Source: a virus
DNA length: 31,904 nt
Virus record (IMG/VR): IMGVR_UViG_3300049448_000132
Coordinates: 1 to 31,904 of that record
Reading direction: 5' to 3' (one strand)
A program made the position numbers and the translations under genes. The stretch's first letter is position 1; each line of letters begins with the position of its first letter. Positions 14,332 to 22,138 of this stretch are shown in pieces. Under the pieces are notes generated by a model. That model was not told where the DNA came from. It was given only the letters and a program-made list of their open reading frames with translations, and searched no databases.

Positions 14332-16017
14332 TCAGCCCCCGAGTCCGAATGCATTCTTACCGCGTTCAATAACTTGCGGAGGTACGGTCGACGGTGTTGC
14401 GGGCGGTGCTACCGTTGGCGGTGGCACCGGCCGCGGTTGGGTTGCGAGTCTTCTTCCAGCGCCCGGACCGCCCGTCGTATCAGTCTCGTTTTGCACAGAC
14501 ATCGCCCTGGCGCGATCGAATGGCACCATCGGTACCAAATCGGGGATCACCGCTTTTGGCGCGAGTTGGGCGTTCGTTGCCGCCTGGGTGAAGAACTTCT
14601 GTTTCATTTCCGCCGCTTGCTGAATACCGGCCATGTGGCGTTGCATCGTCTCGATGATGTTGGCGCGGGTACGTGAATCAAGACCCTTGCCGCTGGCCTG
14701 GCCGAGCATGGTTTGAAATTGCTCGGGCCAGCTTCCAACCTGGCCGACCATTTTCACTTCGGCGTCCCGGACGCCGGTCAGGCTGTCCAGCAGCTTGACG
14801 AAGCCGTAAACGATATCGAGGTCGGCAGCTTTGTTGCCGGTGTAGGCTGATTGCACCGCAGCATTCCAAGTCGTTGCCGCGGTGACATAGTTTTTGATCT
14901 CCGGCTGCTCGGCGTATTCCTTGCGCAACTCAACCGCGCTGCCCGGCAATTGTCCGACAACGCGATCGGCATTGTAATCGACGGGTTGCGGTGTCGTCGC
15001 CGCGCTGCCGGGTGCCGCCACGCTGCCGGGAGCCGCAGCCGCAACATCACCACCCACTGCGCCGGCCGGCAGCATCTTCACCACCCAAGGCGGGATCGGA
15101 GTCTTCTGCACATATTTTATGGTTTGATTACCGCCGGCGCCGGGTTCCACGGTGCGTTCTGGTTGGTAGGCGGTGGTGACCAGTTGATCGATCGTTGCCG
15201 CTTGTTCCGGCGTAGGAACACCGCCGCGCAGGTTGTTGGCGATAATGGAGAGCCGCTGGATCGCGCGCTCTTTGTTCAGTCCTTGGGTGTTGCTTTGCGG
15301 GCTCGCGACGACAAGCGACTCGCCCGGCTGAAGGATGCCGCCCGGTCCCATCAACGGACGACCCGTGGCGATTTCGGTTCTGTTGTTATTCGAGGTTACC
15401 GACCTTCCCGTCCATCCTCCATCTTTGTCCATGACGTCGAAGGTGTGCGGGGTTGCCGTGCTCTTCTCGGCGTCGGTCATGAACTTGTGGTTTGCCAGGA
15501 AGTTCAGCCGATTGCGTTCGTTGACGTCGGCTGGCACCCCGCTGCCGCCGACGATGGCGGACGCGATCAGCGGTCCGTATTCGTCGGCCTTGCCGAGCAT
15601 CGTCTGCTGCCGGTACGCCGCTATCGCCAGTTTGTTGTAGGAGTCCAGCTGCGCCTGCTGGCGCGGGTCAATGAACTTCTCTTGCGTGGTGTACGACGGC
15701 AGCACCGTCGTATCGCCGATCTGCGCGGTATCCCCAACATCAGCTGGGTTCACCGGCCCCTGCGGCTGGAATTGGACGTCGCGGATACTCGGTTCCACTG
15801 TCTTTTGCAGGGTGTCAGGGAACGCCTTGAAGGCCTCCTGTCCGGCGTTCCATTTCTCGGTGGCGCGTGCCCGCTCCTCGCGTGCCTTCAGGATCTCCTC
15901 GACCGCAAGGCTGTTGTGCAACGCCTTGCCGGGCGCATTGCCGATGTCGGTGACGATGCCGCTTAATGCATTACCCAGCGAAGGATCTTGTTGAAACCGC
16001 AGGAAATCCGAGGCCAT
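14332..16017 (-). CDS. Putative internal virion/DNA transfer protein
   Basis: A 561-aa protein whose ATG overlaps the previous stop (TGATG). The C-terminal third has DLDIVYGFVKLLDSLTGVRD and EVKMVGQVGSWPEQFQTMLG followed by GKGLDSRTRANIIETMQ. I recall this DLAxIYxFxKxLDPxSVVREGE-like pattern in many phage structural proteins linked to DNA transfer. The N-terminal half has helical charged repeats (EEILKAREERARATEKWNAG). The last 80 residues are Pro-rich. The structural role is inferred from motif and position. Confidence 0.7.
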   Translation of the reverse strand: MASDFLRFQQDPSLGNALSGIVTDIGNAPGKALHNSLAVEEILKAREERARATEKWNAGQEAFKAFPDTLQKTVEPSIRDVQFQPQGPVNPADVGDTAQIGDTTVLPSYTTQEKFIDPRQQAQLDSYNKLAIAAYRQQTMLGKADEYGPLIASAIVGGSGVPADVNERNRLNFLANHKFMTDAEKSTATPHTFDVMDKDGGWTGRSVTSNNNRTEIATGRPLMGPGGILQPGESLVVASPQSNTQGLNKERAIQRLSIIANNLRGGVPTPEQAATIDQLVTTAYQPERTVEPGAGGNQTIKYVQKTPIPPWVVKMLPAGAVGGDVAAAAPGSVAAPGSAATTPQPVDYNADRVVGQLPGSAVELRKEYAEQPEIKNYVTAATTWNAAVQSAYTGNKAADLDIVYGFVKLLDSLTGVRDAEVKMVGQVGSWPEQFQTMLGQASGKGLDSRTRANIIETMQRHMAGIQQAAEMKQKFFTQAATNAQLAPKAVIPDLVPMVPFDRARAMSVQNETDTTGGPGAGRRLATQPRPVPPPTVAPPATPSTVPPQVIERGKNAFGLGG

Positions 16018-16712
16018 CAGGCGCTCCCCATGCTCGATGCCAGCGTGTTGCCGAGCCGCTGGCCCGTGAACTGGGCGCCGGCGGTTGCCAGGCCGCCGGC
16101 CGAGCCACCACTGTACTGCGCGATGTGAATGGGTTCGACCGATTTGGCGATGTTGTAGGCCGACAGGTCGCCGGCGCGCTCGTTGCCGGCCAGGCGGATG
16201 TCCTGGCCTGCAGCATTGAAGATGGTGTTGGCGCGGTTGGTCAGGCCGTACTGCGAGCCGCCGTAGGACTGCACGTTGGCGAGCGCGGCGATGCGCTTGC
16301 GCGCCTCGACCGCGGCCTGCTGGATGCTGCCCTGGATCTGGGTCTGCATCTCCTGCGAGCCGCCCTGCTGGCCCGAAAACATCGCGCTGGCGAGCGCATT
16401 CGGATCACCAGCCGCCTGCTTGGCAATGTCTTCCGGCGTCAACGATGTCGTCAGCCGGTCAGCTTCCTTGCCTTGCGCCAGCGTCTGGTTGGCGGCGCTG
16501 AGCTCGTCGAGCGAGCCCTGTCGCGCCGCTTCGGCGTTCTGGCGCAGGCTCTCGTCGCGGGCCTGGAAGTCCTGCGACTGCTTGCGCTGGTAGGCGACCC
16601 ATTGATCATTGGCAGACTGCTGCTGGCTCGCCATGTCGGCTTGCTGCTGCATGTTGTACATCTGCATGCCGATCGAGAAGCCCAGGCCAATGATCGAGAT
16701 CGGGTCGCACAT
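16017..16712 (-). CDS. T7 gp14-like internal virion protein
   Basis: A 231-aa protein. The ATG at 16712 is chosen because MCDPISIIGLGFSIGMQMYN is the characteristic start of gp14-like internal proteins; an open frame reaches 16757 but overlaps the previous gene. Residues 4-20 are hydrophobic, then a Gln-rich helical region follows (QQQADMASQQQSANDQW, RKQSQDFQARDESLRQNAEA), as in T7 gp14. The C-terminal half holds GGSQYGLTNRANTIF. In T7 this protein leaves the virion and forms the outer-membrane part of the ejection channel; the same role is likely here. Confidence 0.75.
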   Translation of the reverse strand: MCDPISIIGLGFSIGMQMYNMQQQADMASQQQSANDQWVAYQRKQSQDFQARDESLRQNAEAARQGSLDELSAANQTLAQGKEADRLTTSLTPEDIAKQAAGDPNALASAMFSGQQGGSQEMQTQIQGSIQQAAVEARKRIAALANVQSYGGSQYGLTNRANTIFNAAGQDIRLAGNERAGDLSAYNIAKSVEPIHIAQYSGGSAGGLATAGAQFTGQRLGNTLASSMGSA

Positions 16713-16716
16713 AAGC

Positions 16717-17361
16717 TTAACCCTGCGTCGTAGTGATGTTGCCTTGGCCACGGCCACTGGCAGCGGCGAGCTGACGGTTGGCTTCGGACTGACCGACCGC
16801 CGGAGCTATTGCCGAGCCCAGGCCGATCGCGATCGGCTTGAACATATCACCAAGCGCGCTGACGTTCGGCTGCTGCAATTGGGCGTTGGCCGCGGAGTTC
16901 GCCGCGGTGTTGGCGGCGACGGTCGGGTCTTCGGTGGCGTACAGCTGGTTATAAGCCTGCTGTTGCTGGGCCGCGATCGACTGACGCAAAGCCGCCGTAT
17001 CAGTGTCGGCTTTGGCGCGTAAGCCTGCTTCATTGACGCCCTGCTGCTGGGTCAACTTGTTCTGCACGAAGCCGGCGGCGCCGGAACGTAACAGTCCAGC
17101 TCGAGCCAGGTCATTCTCGGCGTTACGTTTTGCTTCAGTGTACTGGGTACTCAGCTGCGGCAGCGTGTAGTCCAGCTCGGCGTTCTTGTACTTGTCGTAG
17201 AACGGATCGCCGAAGTTGTCGTTACCAAAGATGTTATCGATCGCGGTCTTGCCCTGGTTGAGCCGGGCCTGGCGCGCGTTCTCTTTGTCTTTGGCTTCCT
17301 GTGCCTGCTGCATCTGCAGCTGCACGGCTTGGTTATTTGATGGTCCGCTTTTGCCACCCAT
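16717..17361 (-). CDS. Glutamine-rich virion protein with MGGK start
   Basis: A 214-aa protein starting MGGKSGPSNNQ, fourth in a run of MGGK proteins. Residues 10-40 are Gln/Lys/Glu-rich helix (LQMQQAQEAKDKENARQARL), followed by FGNDNFGDPFYDKYKNAELDY and a long helical region up to about 130 (RNAENDLARAGLLRSGAAGF). The C-terminus is Ala/Gly-rich with GLGSAIAPAVGQ. The composition and place beside a gp14-like protein suggest an internal virion protein. Its start shares the junction GTGTGACATGGG with its upstream neighbours. Confidence 0.7.
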   Translation of the reverse strand: MGGKSGPSNNQAVQLQMQQAQEAKDKENARQARLNQGKTAIDNIFGNDNFGDPFYDKYKNAELDYTLPQLSTQYTEAKRNAENDLARAGLLRSGAAGFVQNKLTQQQGVNEAGLRAKADTDTAALRQSIAAQQQQAYNQLYATEDPTVAANTAANSAANAQLQQPNVSALGDMFKPIAIGLGSAIAPAVGQSEANRQLAAASGRGQGNITTTQG

Positions 17362-17362
17362 G

Positions 17363-17701
17363 TCACACCTGTGTATTTGTTGTATTGGGATCTTTTCCGT
17401 AATCTTCCCAGAACTTCGGCGGCGTCAGTACAGCCTTCTTGGCGACGTCTCCGGTGGTGTCCTTGGTCGTCTCAGTGCCGGACACGCCTTCGGCCGGCGC
17501 AGTAACACTGGTTACGGTATCCTGCGGCTTCGCAGTGGCGGCCGCGGCGGCTTTCTTGACGTCGATGTTCGACTGAATCTTGGACATGTCGACCGGCGCC
17601 GTGTTGGCGAGCGTCTTCGTTGCTTCTTCGACTGTCGAATTGCCCGACTTGTCGACGGGTTGCTGGTAGTAGTTGCCGCCGCCGCCACCCTTACCGCCCA
17701 T
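17363..17701 (-). CDS. MGGK-family small virion-region protein 3
   Basis: A 112-aa protein, start MGGKGGGGGNYYQQ, end NTQV. The middle is Ala/Thr/Lys-rich and looks disordered. Near the C-terminus, ETTKDTTGDVAKKAV resembles TKDPMKTTGDLLAQS of the gene before it, so the two may be paralogues. It is separated by 1 nt from the neighbours on both sides. The function is unknown. Confidence 0.65.
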   Translation of the reverse strand: MGGKGGGGGNYYQQPVDKSGNSTVEEATKTLANTAPVDMSKIQSNIDVKKAAAAATAKPQDTVTSVTAPAEGVSGTETTKDTTGDVAKKAVLTPPKFWEDYGKDPNTTNTQV

Positions 17702-17702
17702 G

Positions 17703-17996
17703 TCACACCTGCCCTGTTAGGTTGGTGGGATCCGCAACGGATTGCGCCAGCAAGTCGCCGGTTGTTTTCATGGGATCCTTTGTCACTTCCACCTGGCTTA
17801 TCGCCTCGCCTGGCGAGATCGGCGAAATATCAGGCGGCGGTGCCGCCGGCGGCGGTGCGTCTGGTGGCGGCGGTGGCGGCGGTGGCGGCGGTGGCGGCGG
17901 CGCTTCGGGTGCAGCTGGCAGCGGCACGTCAGGCGCCGGCGGCGGCGGGGCGGTCTCCGTCTGCATCTGCTGATTGCTTCTGCCTTTGCCGCCCAC
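17703..17996 (-). CDS. MGGK-family polyproline protein 2
   Basis: A 97-aa protein from a GTG start, MGGKGRSNQQMQTE, ending LTGQV. Residues about 18-55 are nearly all Pro and Ala, with a run of 13 prolines encoded by a repeating 9-nt pattern near 17863-17901. Residues 56-85 (DISPISPGEAISQVEV and TTGDLLAQSVA) match the C-terminal part of protein 1. The protein is probably extended and disordered. Its role in the virion is unknown. Confidence 0.65.
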   Translation of the reverse strand: MGGKGRSNQQMQTETAPPPPAPDVPLPAAPEAPPPPPPPPPPPPPDAPPPAAPPPDISPISPGEAISQVEVTKDPMKTTGDLLAQSVADPTNLTGQV

Positions 17997-17997
17997 G

Positions 17998-18393
17998 TCA
18001 CACCTGCCCTTTGTTTACCGTTAGGCTGTCGCCGGACGATTGCTTTAGTTGGTCTTGCCACATCGCTGGCGCGATCGATTGCGCCATGAGGTTGCCGGTC
18101 GGTTGTTTGGTGTCCGGTGTGGTCACCGCGTGACCTGGCGATATCGGTGAAACATTAGAGGTCGGTGGCGGCGCCGCGGGCGTGGCCGGCTGTTCTATCG
18201 CTGGCGTTTCCGCTGCGGCCGGAGCGGCCATAGGCGCGGCTTCGGGTGTGGGTGTGGGCGGGTCAGCAGCCGCCGGCCAGTTCGCTGGCAGTGGCTGGCC
18301 AAAGAAGGCGTGCATGACATTCTGGTTCGCTGCCGTGACGGCCTCATCCTGGGTCATCATCTGGCCGTTGCTGCCGGGAGATTTTCCACCCAT
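17998..18393 (-). CDS. MGGK-family protein 1
   Basis: A 131-aa protein, start MGGKSPGSNGQMMTQDEAVT, end NKGQV. The ATG overlaps the acetyltransferase stop (TGATG). The centre is Pro/Ala-rich. The shared module NVSPISPGHAVTT and TGNLMAQSIA near residues 80-108 aligns with DISPISPGEAIS and TGDLLAQSVA in protein 2. I know of no family with this signature. It is likely a virion-associated or assembly protein by position. Confidence 0.65.
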   Translation of the reverse strand: MGGKSPGSNGQMMTQDEAVTAANQNVMHAFFGQPLPANWPAAADPPTPTPEAAPMAAPAAAETPAIEQPATPAAPPPTSNVSPISPGHAVTTPDTKQPTGNLMAQSIAPAMWQDQLKQSSGDSLTVNKGQV

Positions 18394-18902
18394 CAGAGTT
18401 TCTTTCTGAAGATCATGCCGACCGGCTCGGCGCCGAAGTGCCGGCCGATCATGTTCATGAGGGAGTTCTGCTCCTTCATCCCCGAGCAGATGGGAAAATT
18501 CATCACCTTGCAGCCATCGGCGCGGGCCAGCGTGATGACGGTTTCGATCAACCTGCGCCCAAGGTCAGTGCGGCGATACTTTGGTATAGTGTAAGTCTCG
18601 TCCATCACCGCCATTGGTTCAGAGAACACACCGAACACATGGTATGAACAGACACCTACCATTTCATCGCCGTCCATCGCCAGGACGTACATGGCGAACT
18701 GAGTGCCGATCGCGGCTTGCAGGTACACCCTGGTCCGCTCTTGGTGGTACTTCAGGAACTCCGACCACTTCGACAGCTCGAAGAAATGCCCCAGGAATTC
18801 GGCGACCATCGCCGCATCCTTGGACTCGCCCATGCGGATATTAATGTGCGGGGTACGCACAGTCCGCTTGGGCTTCTTGAGTTCGGTGACTGCCATATTC
18901 AT
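18393..18902 (-). CDS. GNAT-family N-acetyltransferase-like protein
   Basis: A 169-aa protein if started at 18902. Starts at 18896 and 18947 are also possible, and none has a strong Shine-Dalgarno. It overlaps the end of the previous gene by about 60 nt. It shows a GNAT layout: helices with MVAEFLGHFFELSKWSEFL, strands FAMYVLAMDGDEMVGVCSYH, then the acetyl-CoA-binding PKYRRTDLGRRLIETVITLA (RxxxxGxx-type loop) and GCKVMNFPI. GNAT-like proteins next to T7 gp13-like genes occur in other podoviruses. The substrate is unknown. The fold call is good; enzymatic activity is not proven. Confidence 0.75.
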   Translation of the reverse strand: MNMAVTELKKPKRTVRTPHINIRMGESKDAAMVAEFLGHFFELSKWSEFLKYHQERTRVYLQAAIGTQFAMYVLAMDGDEMVGVCSYHVFGVFSEPMAVMDETYTIPKYRRTDLGRRLIETVITLARADGCKVMNFPICSGMKEQNSLMNMIGRHFGAEPVGMIFRKKL

Positions 18903-19359
18903 CAGATAGCCATCGGTAAGAGACAAAGTCTTCGCCGTAAGTGCCATAGCCGGTCAGCGTGCCTTCGGCCTTGGCACCAATCAAACTCATGAAACGTCTG
19001 ACATCGTCGCGCTTACGCATTGCCACCGCCTCGACGCGGTGGATATTCAGGTCGACTAATAGTGGCAGGACAAATCCGCGGATCTGCTTGACCATTGGTA
19101 GCACGGCGCGGCCCCAGTCGTCAGTGCCGAAGGCGAATCCGGCACCGACGCCCTGGCGCTTCTGCACCAGGCCCCACACTGCGATTGGACCGCAGTCAAA
19201 GCCCCAGGCGCAAAAAGCAAACAACTTGTGCCGCATGATCTGCACGGCGAGCTTACTGATGTCGGTGCCGGCCGCTGTCATCTCTTCGACATCGGCCGCA
19301 CGCAGACCTTGCAGCACATGATCGATCATGCCCCGGTCGGCGACCGCGATGTTGATCAT
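18841..19359 (-). CDS. T7 gp13-like protein (acetyltransferase-fold morphogenesis protein)
   Basis: A 172-aa protein whose ATG overlaps the tail protein stop (ATGA). The pattern GIDxxx, CAWGFDCGPIAVWGLV, GAGFAFGTDDW and RGFVLPLLVDLNIHRVEAVA resembles the gp13 family (DUF2833), which has a GNAT-like fold and is needed for T7 virion assembly. RRFMSLIGAKAEGTLTGYG ends the conserved part. The last 25 residues overlap the next gene and look unlike the rest, so the C-terminus could be an extension by loss of an earlier stop. The family call is moderate. Confidence 0.7.
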   Translation of the reverse strand: MINIAVADRGMIDHVLQGLRAADVEEMTAAGTDISKLAVQIMRHKLFAFCAWGFDCGPIAVWGLVQKRQGVGAGFAFGTDDWGRAVLPMVKQIRGFVLPLLVDLNIHRVEAVAMRKRDDVRRFMSLIGAKAEGTLTGYGTYGEDFVSYRWLSDEYGSHRTQEAQADCAYPAH

Positions 19360-20801
19360 CCGGTCTCACCTCCCTGGTAGTGGACGATCAGGTTGGATAG
19401 CACCTGCGGGCCGATGTCCTGCGAGCGCAGCCGCAGCGACATGTGAGTGGTGTGGCCGTACAGCTGGATCTTGCCCTGCGGGAACGACGGGCCGTCGAAG
19501 ATACCGATGAAGTCTTCAACCGTAGAATCTTGAACATTGAACGCGGCCGACACCTGCCACGGCACGCCGGTACAGGTGGCGTCGAGCGCGGCGAAGGACT
19601 TGAAGGTGGCGACGCCCTCACCGGCGTGGAATGGGAAGATCAGCTCGACCGGGCAATCATCATAGGTCGGACCGACGTCGGAGATGCCGCCGTAGGCGTA
19701 GACCTGATTCTTGTCGTCGCGAACCACCACACGGTTTTTGTATATGCAGGCCGCGGTGATGACGAAGCCGGCGTCGTACTCCGACCAGGCTGTGATCTTC
19801 GGGCCGGGGAAGGCCGATAGAACGTATATTTTGGATGTCAGCGGCGCATCGGGCGTGGCTTGCGAGCCGGCCATGATGATCCAGAACCGGCCGGTGACCG
19901 GCTGCAGCAGCGCGATGGTGCCGCTCATCCAGTCCTGGCCCATGCTGCGGAACAGATCCTGGAGCAGTGGATCCAGCGGCGAGCCGATGTCGGACACCGC
20001 CGCCGCTAGTGAAGAGTTCCTGGCGCGGAGCGATCTTACGCCAGACTGCGACAGGTACATCACGTCGCCGGAGCCATACTGCATAACACTGCGCCAGGCC
20101 GTGGTGCCGGCCTGGCGCAGGGTCTGGACGTACTGATTCTTGGTGAAGTCCGGGTCCATGATCCACAGCTGCACCGCGGTCGATGAGAAGATCGCCAGCT
20201 TGTCGTAGTACACCTCCAGCGCCACGCTGTCGGACATGTCGCTGTCGCCCAACGAGAGGTCGATGTAGTTGGTGTATTTCGACGGGTCGTTCGGGTTCAA
20301 GCCAGACCAGTCACCCGCATTGCCGTTGGCGGAAAAATACAATATGGAGTTTTCCACCGTGTACATCTTGTTCTTGTAGGTCCGGCAATAGAAGCCGCGC
20401 GCCCACGGCTGGTCGACGCCGTCGTAGTAGCGGCCGACCGTGCCGGCAGCGTCCTTCCACAACAGGGTGAAGACCTTGTTGTCGAACAGGTCGTAGTCGA
20501 TGATCTCAAAGATGGTTGGCGTAGCCTGGCCGAGCACGCCGACTGACCAGGTGCCGGACGGCGGCTCGACGGTGTAGGGGCCGTTCGGGCCGAAGGCATA
20601 GAGCTTCTGGTTAACTTCGACGATACCTTTGCTTAATGGATCGCACGACCAGAATGGCACAAAAGCCATCCGCTTCTCGATCTCACCACCAGGCGTGACA
20701 TGGCAGTTGGTCATCGCCCGCAGCGTGCCGGCCGGCGCAGTCAGTTCGGATCTACGCAGATCCAATCCGGCAGCAAAGTCGGTGATGGTAAAATATGGCA
20801 C
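19356..20801 (-). CDS. Tail tube/nozzle-like structural protein
   Basis: A 481-aa beta-rich protein. Its N-terminus (DFAAGLDLRRSELTAPAG, then NCHVTPGGEIEKRMAFV) is the typical NxxVxPxGxxxKRxG opening of the propeller-like tail proteins of podoviruses, the class of T7 gp12 and P22 gp10. Repeated sheet-forming blocks follow, including YLSQSGVRSLRARNSS. The head-tail adaptor gene lies directly upstream. It probably forms the distal tail tube. The general class is well supported, the exact T7- or P22-type less so. Confidence 0.8.
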   Translation of the reverse strand: MPYFTITDFAAGLDLRRSELTAPAGTLRAMTNCHVTPGGEIEKRMAFVPFWSCDPLSKGIVEVNQKLYAFGPNGPYTVEPPSGTWSVGVLGQATPTIFEIIDYDLFDNKVFTLLWKDAAGTVGRYYDGVDQPWARGFYCRTYKNKMYTVENSILYFSANGNAGDWSGLNPNDPSKYTNYIDLSLGDSDMSDSVALEVYYDKLAIFSSTAVQLWIMDPDFTKNQYVQTLRQAGTTAWRSVMQYGSGDVMYLSQSGVRSLRARNSSLAAAVSDIGSPLDPLLQDLFRSMGQDWMSGTIALLQPVTGRFWIIMAGSQATPDAPLTSKIYVLSAFPGPKITAWSEYDAGFVITAACIYKNRVVVRDDKNQVYAYGGISDVGPTYDDCPVELIFPFHAGEGVATFKSFAALDATCTGVPWQVSAAFNVQDSTVEDFIGIFDGPSFPQGKIQLYGHTTHMSLRLRSQDIGPQVLSNLIVHYQGGETG

Positions 20802-20813
20802 CGACCAGCTCCA

Positions 20814-21611
20814 TCAGCTCGGGATGTAGTCGATGTAGGGGATACGCCGGTTAACCTTGTCAGGATCGTTGCCGCCGCGGTGGTTGCCGCCCATGTTGTA
20901 ATTGACGCGCTTGTCGGCACCCTGATCGGCGAGAATACGCCGCAGGTAATTCTGCGCCTTGGTCAACTTCATTGGCGCCGCTTCACTCTTCTGCGTAGCC
21001 AAGATCTCGGCGGCGGCGAACAGCACGATCGCCTCGGAATCCAGAATGCAAGTGTCGGTCGGCGCGACCAGCGGGGATAGCGGCGCTTGGCCTTCGAATC
21101 GCAGCACATAACCAACCTTCGGTATTGCGCCGGTGTCCGGCGGCGGCGTCGGCAACAGTTGGAATTGCCCGACTGGATTGGTGATCGGCGTAGGGCCGGT
21201 GGTATTGATCGATGCCACATTACCCCAGCGCATCGGCTTGCCGACCCTGGCCGGGCCGAGGTGCAGCATGAATGGCTTGATGCCGTAGGCCAACGGCTCC
21301 CAGGCCCCCGCCGAATTTATCTGATCGGGAATGACGGTGTCGTAGGTTGCTAAGGCCACATAGACGCGCGTGATCTGGTCGAACGCCATTTGCACGGGGT
21401 AAGTGTACAACGCCTGGCCGCCGGTCAGCGGCACGTCGGTCCAGATCTTTAGGTGCTGCCAGTTATAGGCATCCCACAGCTCGCGCTGCTGCCTCGCCAA
21501 AATCAGGTCAAGCGTATCCTGCGCCTGTACACCCTGTTGGGGGTTGAGCGAGGTGCCGGTTTCAGAACGCAGCAGCCGGCGCAGTTCCAGCAGCGTGACA
21601 CTGAGTGGCAC
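20814..21611 (-). CDS. Head-to-tail adaptor protein
   Basis: A 265-aa protein from a GTG that overlaps the previous stop (TAGTG). The N-terminal helices (LLELRRLLRSETGTSLNPQQ and LDLILARQQRELWDAYNW) and a middle beta region with VYVALATYDTV fit gp4/gp11-type adaptors that sit between portal and tail tube. A C-terminal helical pair (EAIVLFAAAEILATQKSEAA and KLTKAQNYLRRIL) is usual in this class. Its place between capsid and tail tube genes agrees. Confidence 0.75.
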   Translation of the reverse strand: MPLSVTLLELRRLLRSETGTSLNPQQGVQAQDTLDLILARQQRELWDAYNWQHLKIWTDVPLTGGQALYTYPVQMAFDQITRVYVALATYDTVIPDQINSAGAWEPLAYGIKPFMLHLGPARVGKPMRWGNVASINTTGPTPITNPVGQFQLLPTPPPDTGAIPKVGYVLRFEGQAPLSPLVAPTDTCILDSEAIVLFAAAEILATQKSEAAPMKLTKAQNYLRRILADQGADKRVNYNMGGNHRGGNDPDKVNRRIPYIDYIPS

Positions 21612-22063
21612 TAACCTGCGTCCTTATGCTCCGGCGGCGGTGGTGTTCGGCGACCGCGTGGTGAAGGCCTAAAGATCGGCTCCAGGTTGGGCTCGGAGCT
21701 AGCTTCCACATCCTCGTCATCGCTGCCTGGCGGCGCCACCACGACAGATGGCGTACCCCCGTCGTAGCGTGGCAGGTTCACATCTTCGGTCATCATGTAG
21801 TCCATGCGGAACGCCCGCCCCGGGAAACACGCTTCGACAACCTTGCGACCGTAGATGCTGGCAAGTCGGTTCTTCTCTTCGGTCGGCCACACCTCGCCGA
21901 TGCCGCACGGCATGACGTCCATGACGTTCTCGTCGCCGTGGACCGCCTGCAACACTTGCACTTCCGGCCAGGTCACCGGATTGAATTCGTTGTAGATCAC
22001 GGTGTGGCAATTCTGACCGGCCAGGTTGATCTTGCAGGTGCAGTACTGGATTTGTTTAGCCAT
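21611..22063 (-). CDS. Hypothetical protein downstream of the capsid gene
   Basis: A 150-aa protein with a strong AGGAGG 5 nt before its ATG. The N-terminal 100 residues look folded (CTCKINLAGQNCHTVIYNEF, WPEVQVLQAVHGDENVMDVM) and contain three Cys. The last 50 are acidic and Pro-rich. Position suggests a head decoration or completion protein, but the sequence does not show this. The strong ribosome binding site suggests high expression. Confidence 0.7.
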   Translation of the reverse strand: MAKQIQYCTCKINLAGQNCHTVIYNEFNPVTWPEVQVLQAVHGDENVMDVMPCGIGEVWPTEEKNRLASIYGRKVVEACFPGRAFRMDYMMTEDVNLPRYDGGTPSVVVAPPGSDDEDVEASSEPNLEPIFRPSPRGRRTPPPPEHKDAG

Positions 22064-22138
22064 TTAGCCTCCTATTGAAGCCGAGGTGAGGGCGGCCAAT
22101 CTTGCAGGAAAAAACCACCGCCACCCCGGCCGTTTCGA

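Noticed and set aside
13223-14623. Long plus-strand open frame of 466 codons opposite the internal virion genes
   Set aside because: It is antisense to two well-supported late genes, is Arg/Gly/Ala-rich in the way expected of a GC-rich shadow frame, and has no recognisable domain.
14851-15966. Plus-strand open frame of 371 codons
   Set aside because: It is a complementary shadow of the internal virion gene at 14332-16017, with no domain and no ribosome binding site.
18393-19359. Programmed frameshift joining the two acetyltransferase-fold genes
   Set aside because: Each frame encodes a full-length domain by itself and I see no convincing slippery site in the overlap.
22080-22138. Intrinsic terminator after the capsid gene
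   Set aside because: Six T residues follow a GC-rich stretch on the coding strand, but I can form only a 3-bp stem, so it is not listed as a terminator.
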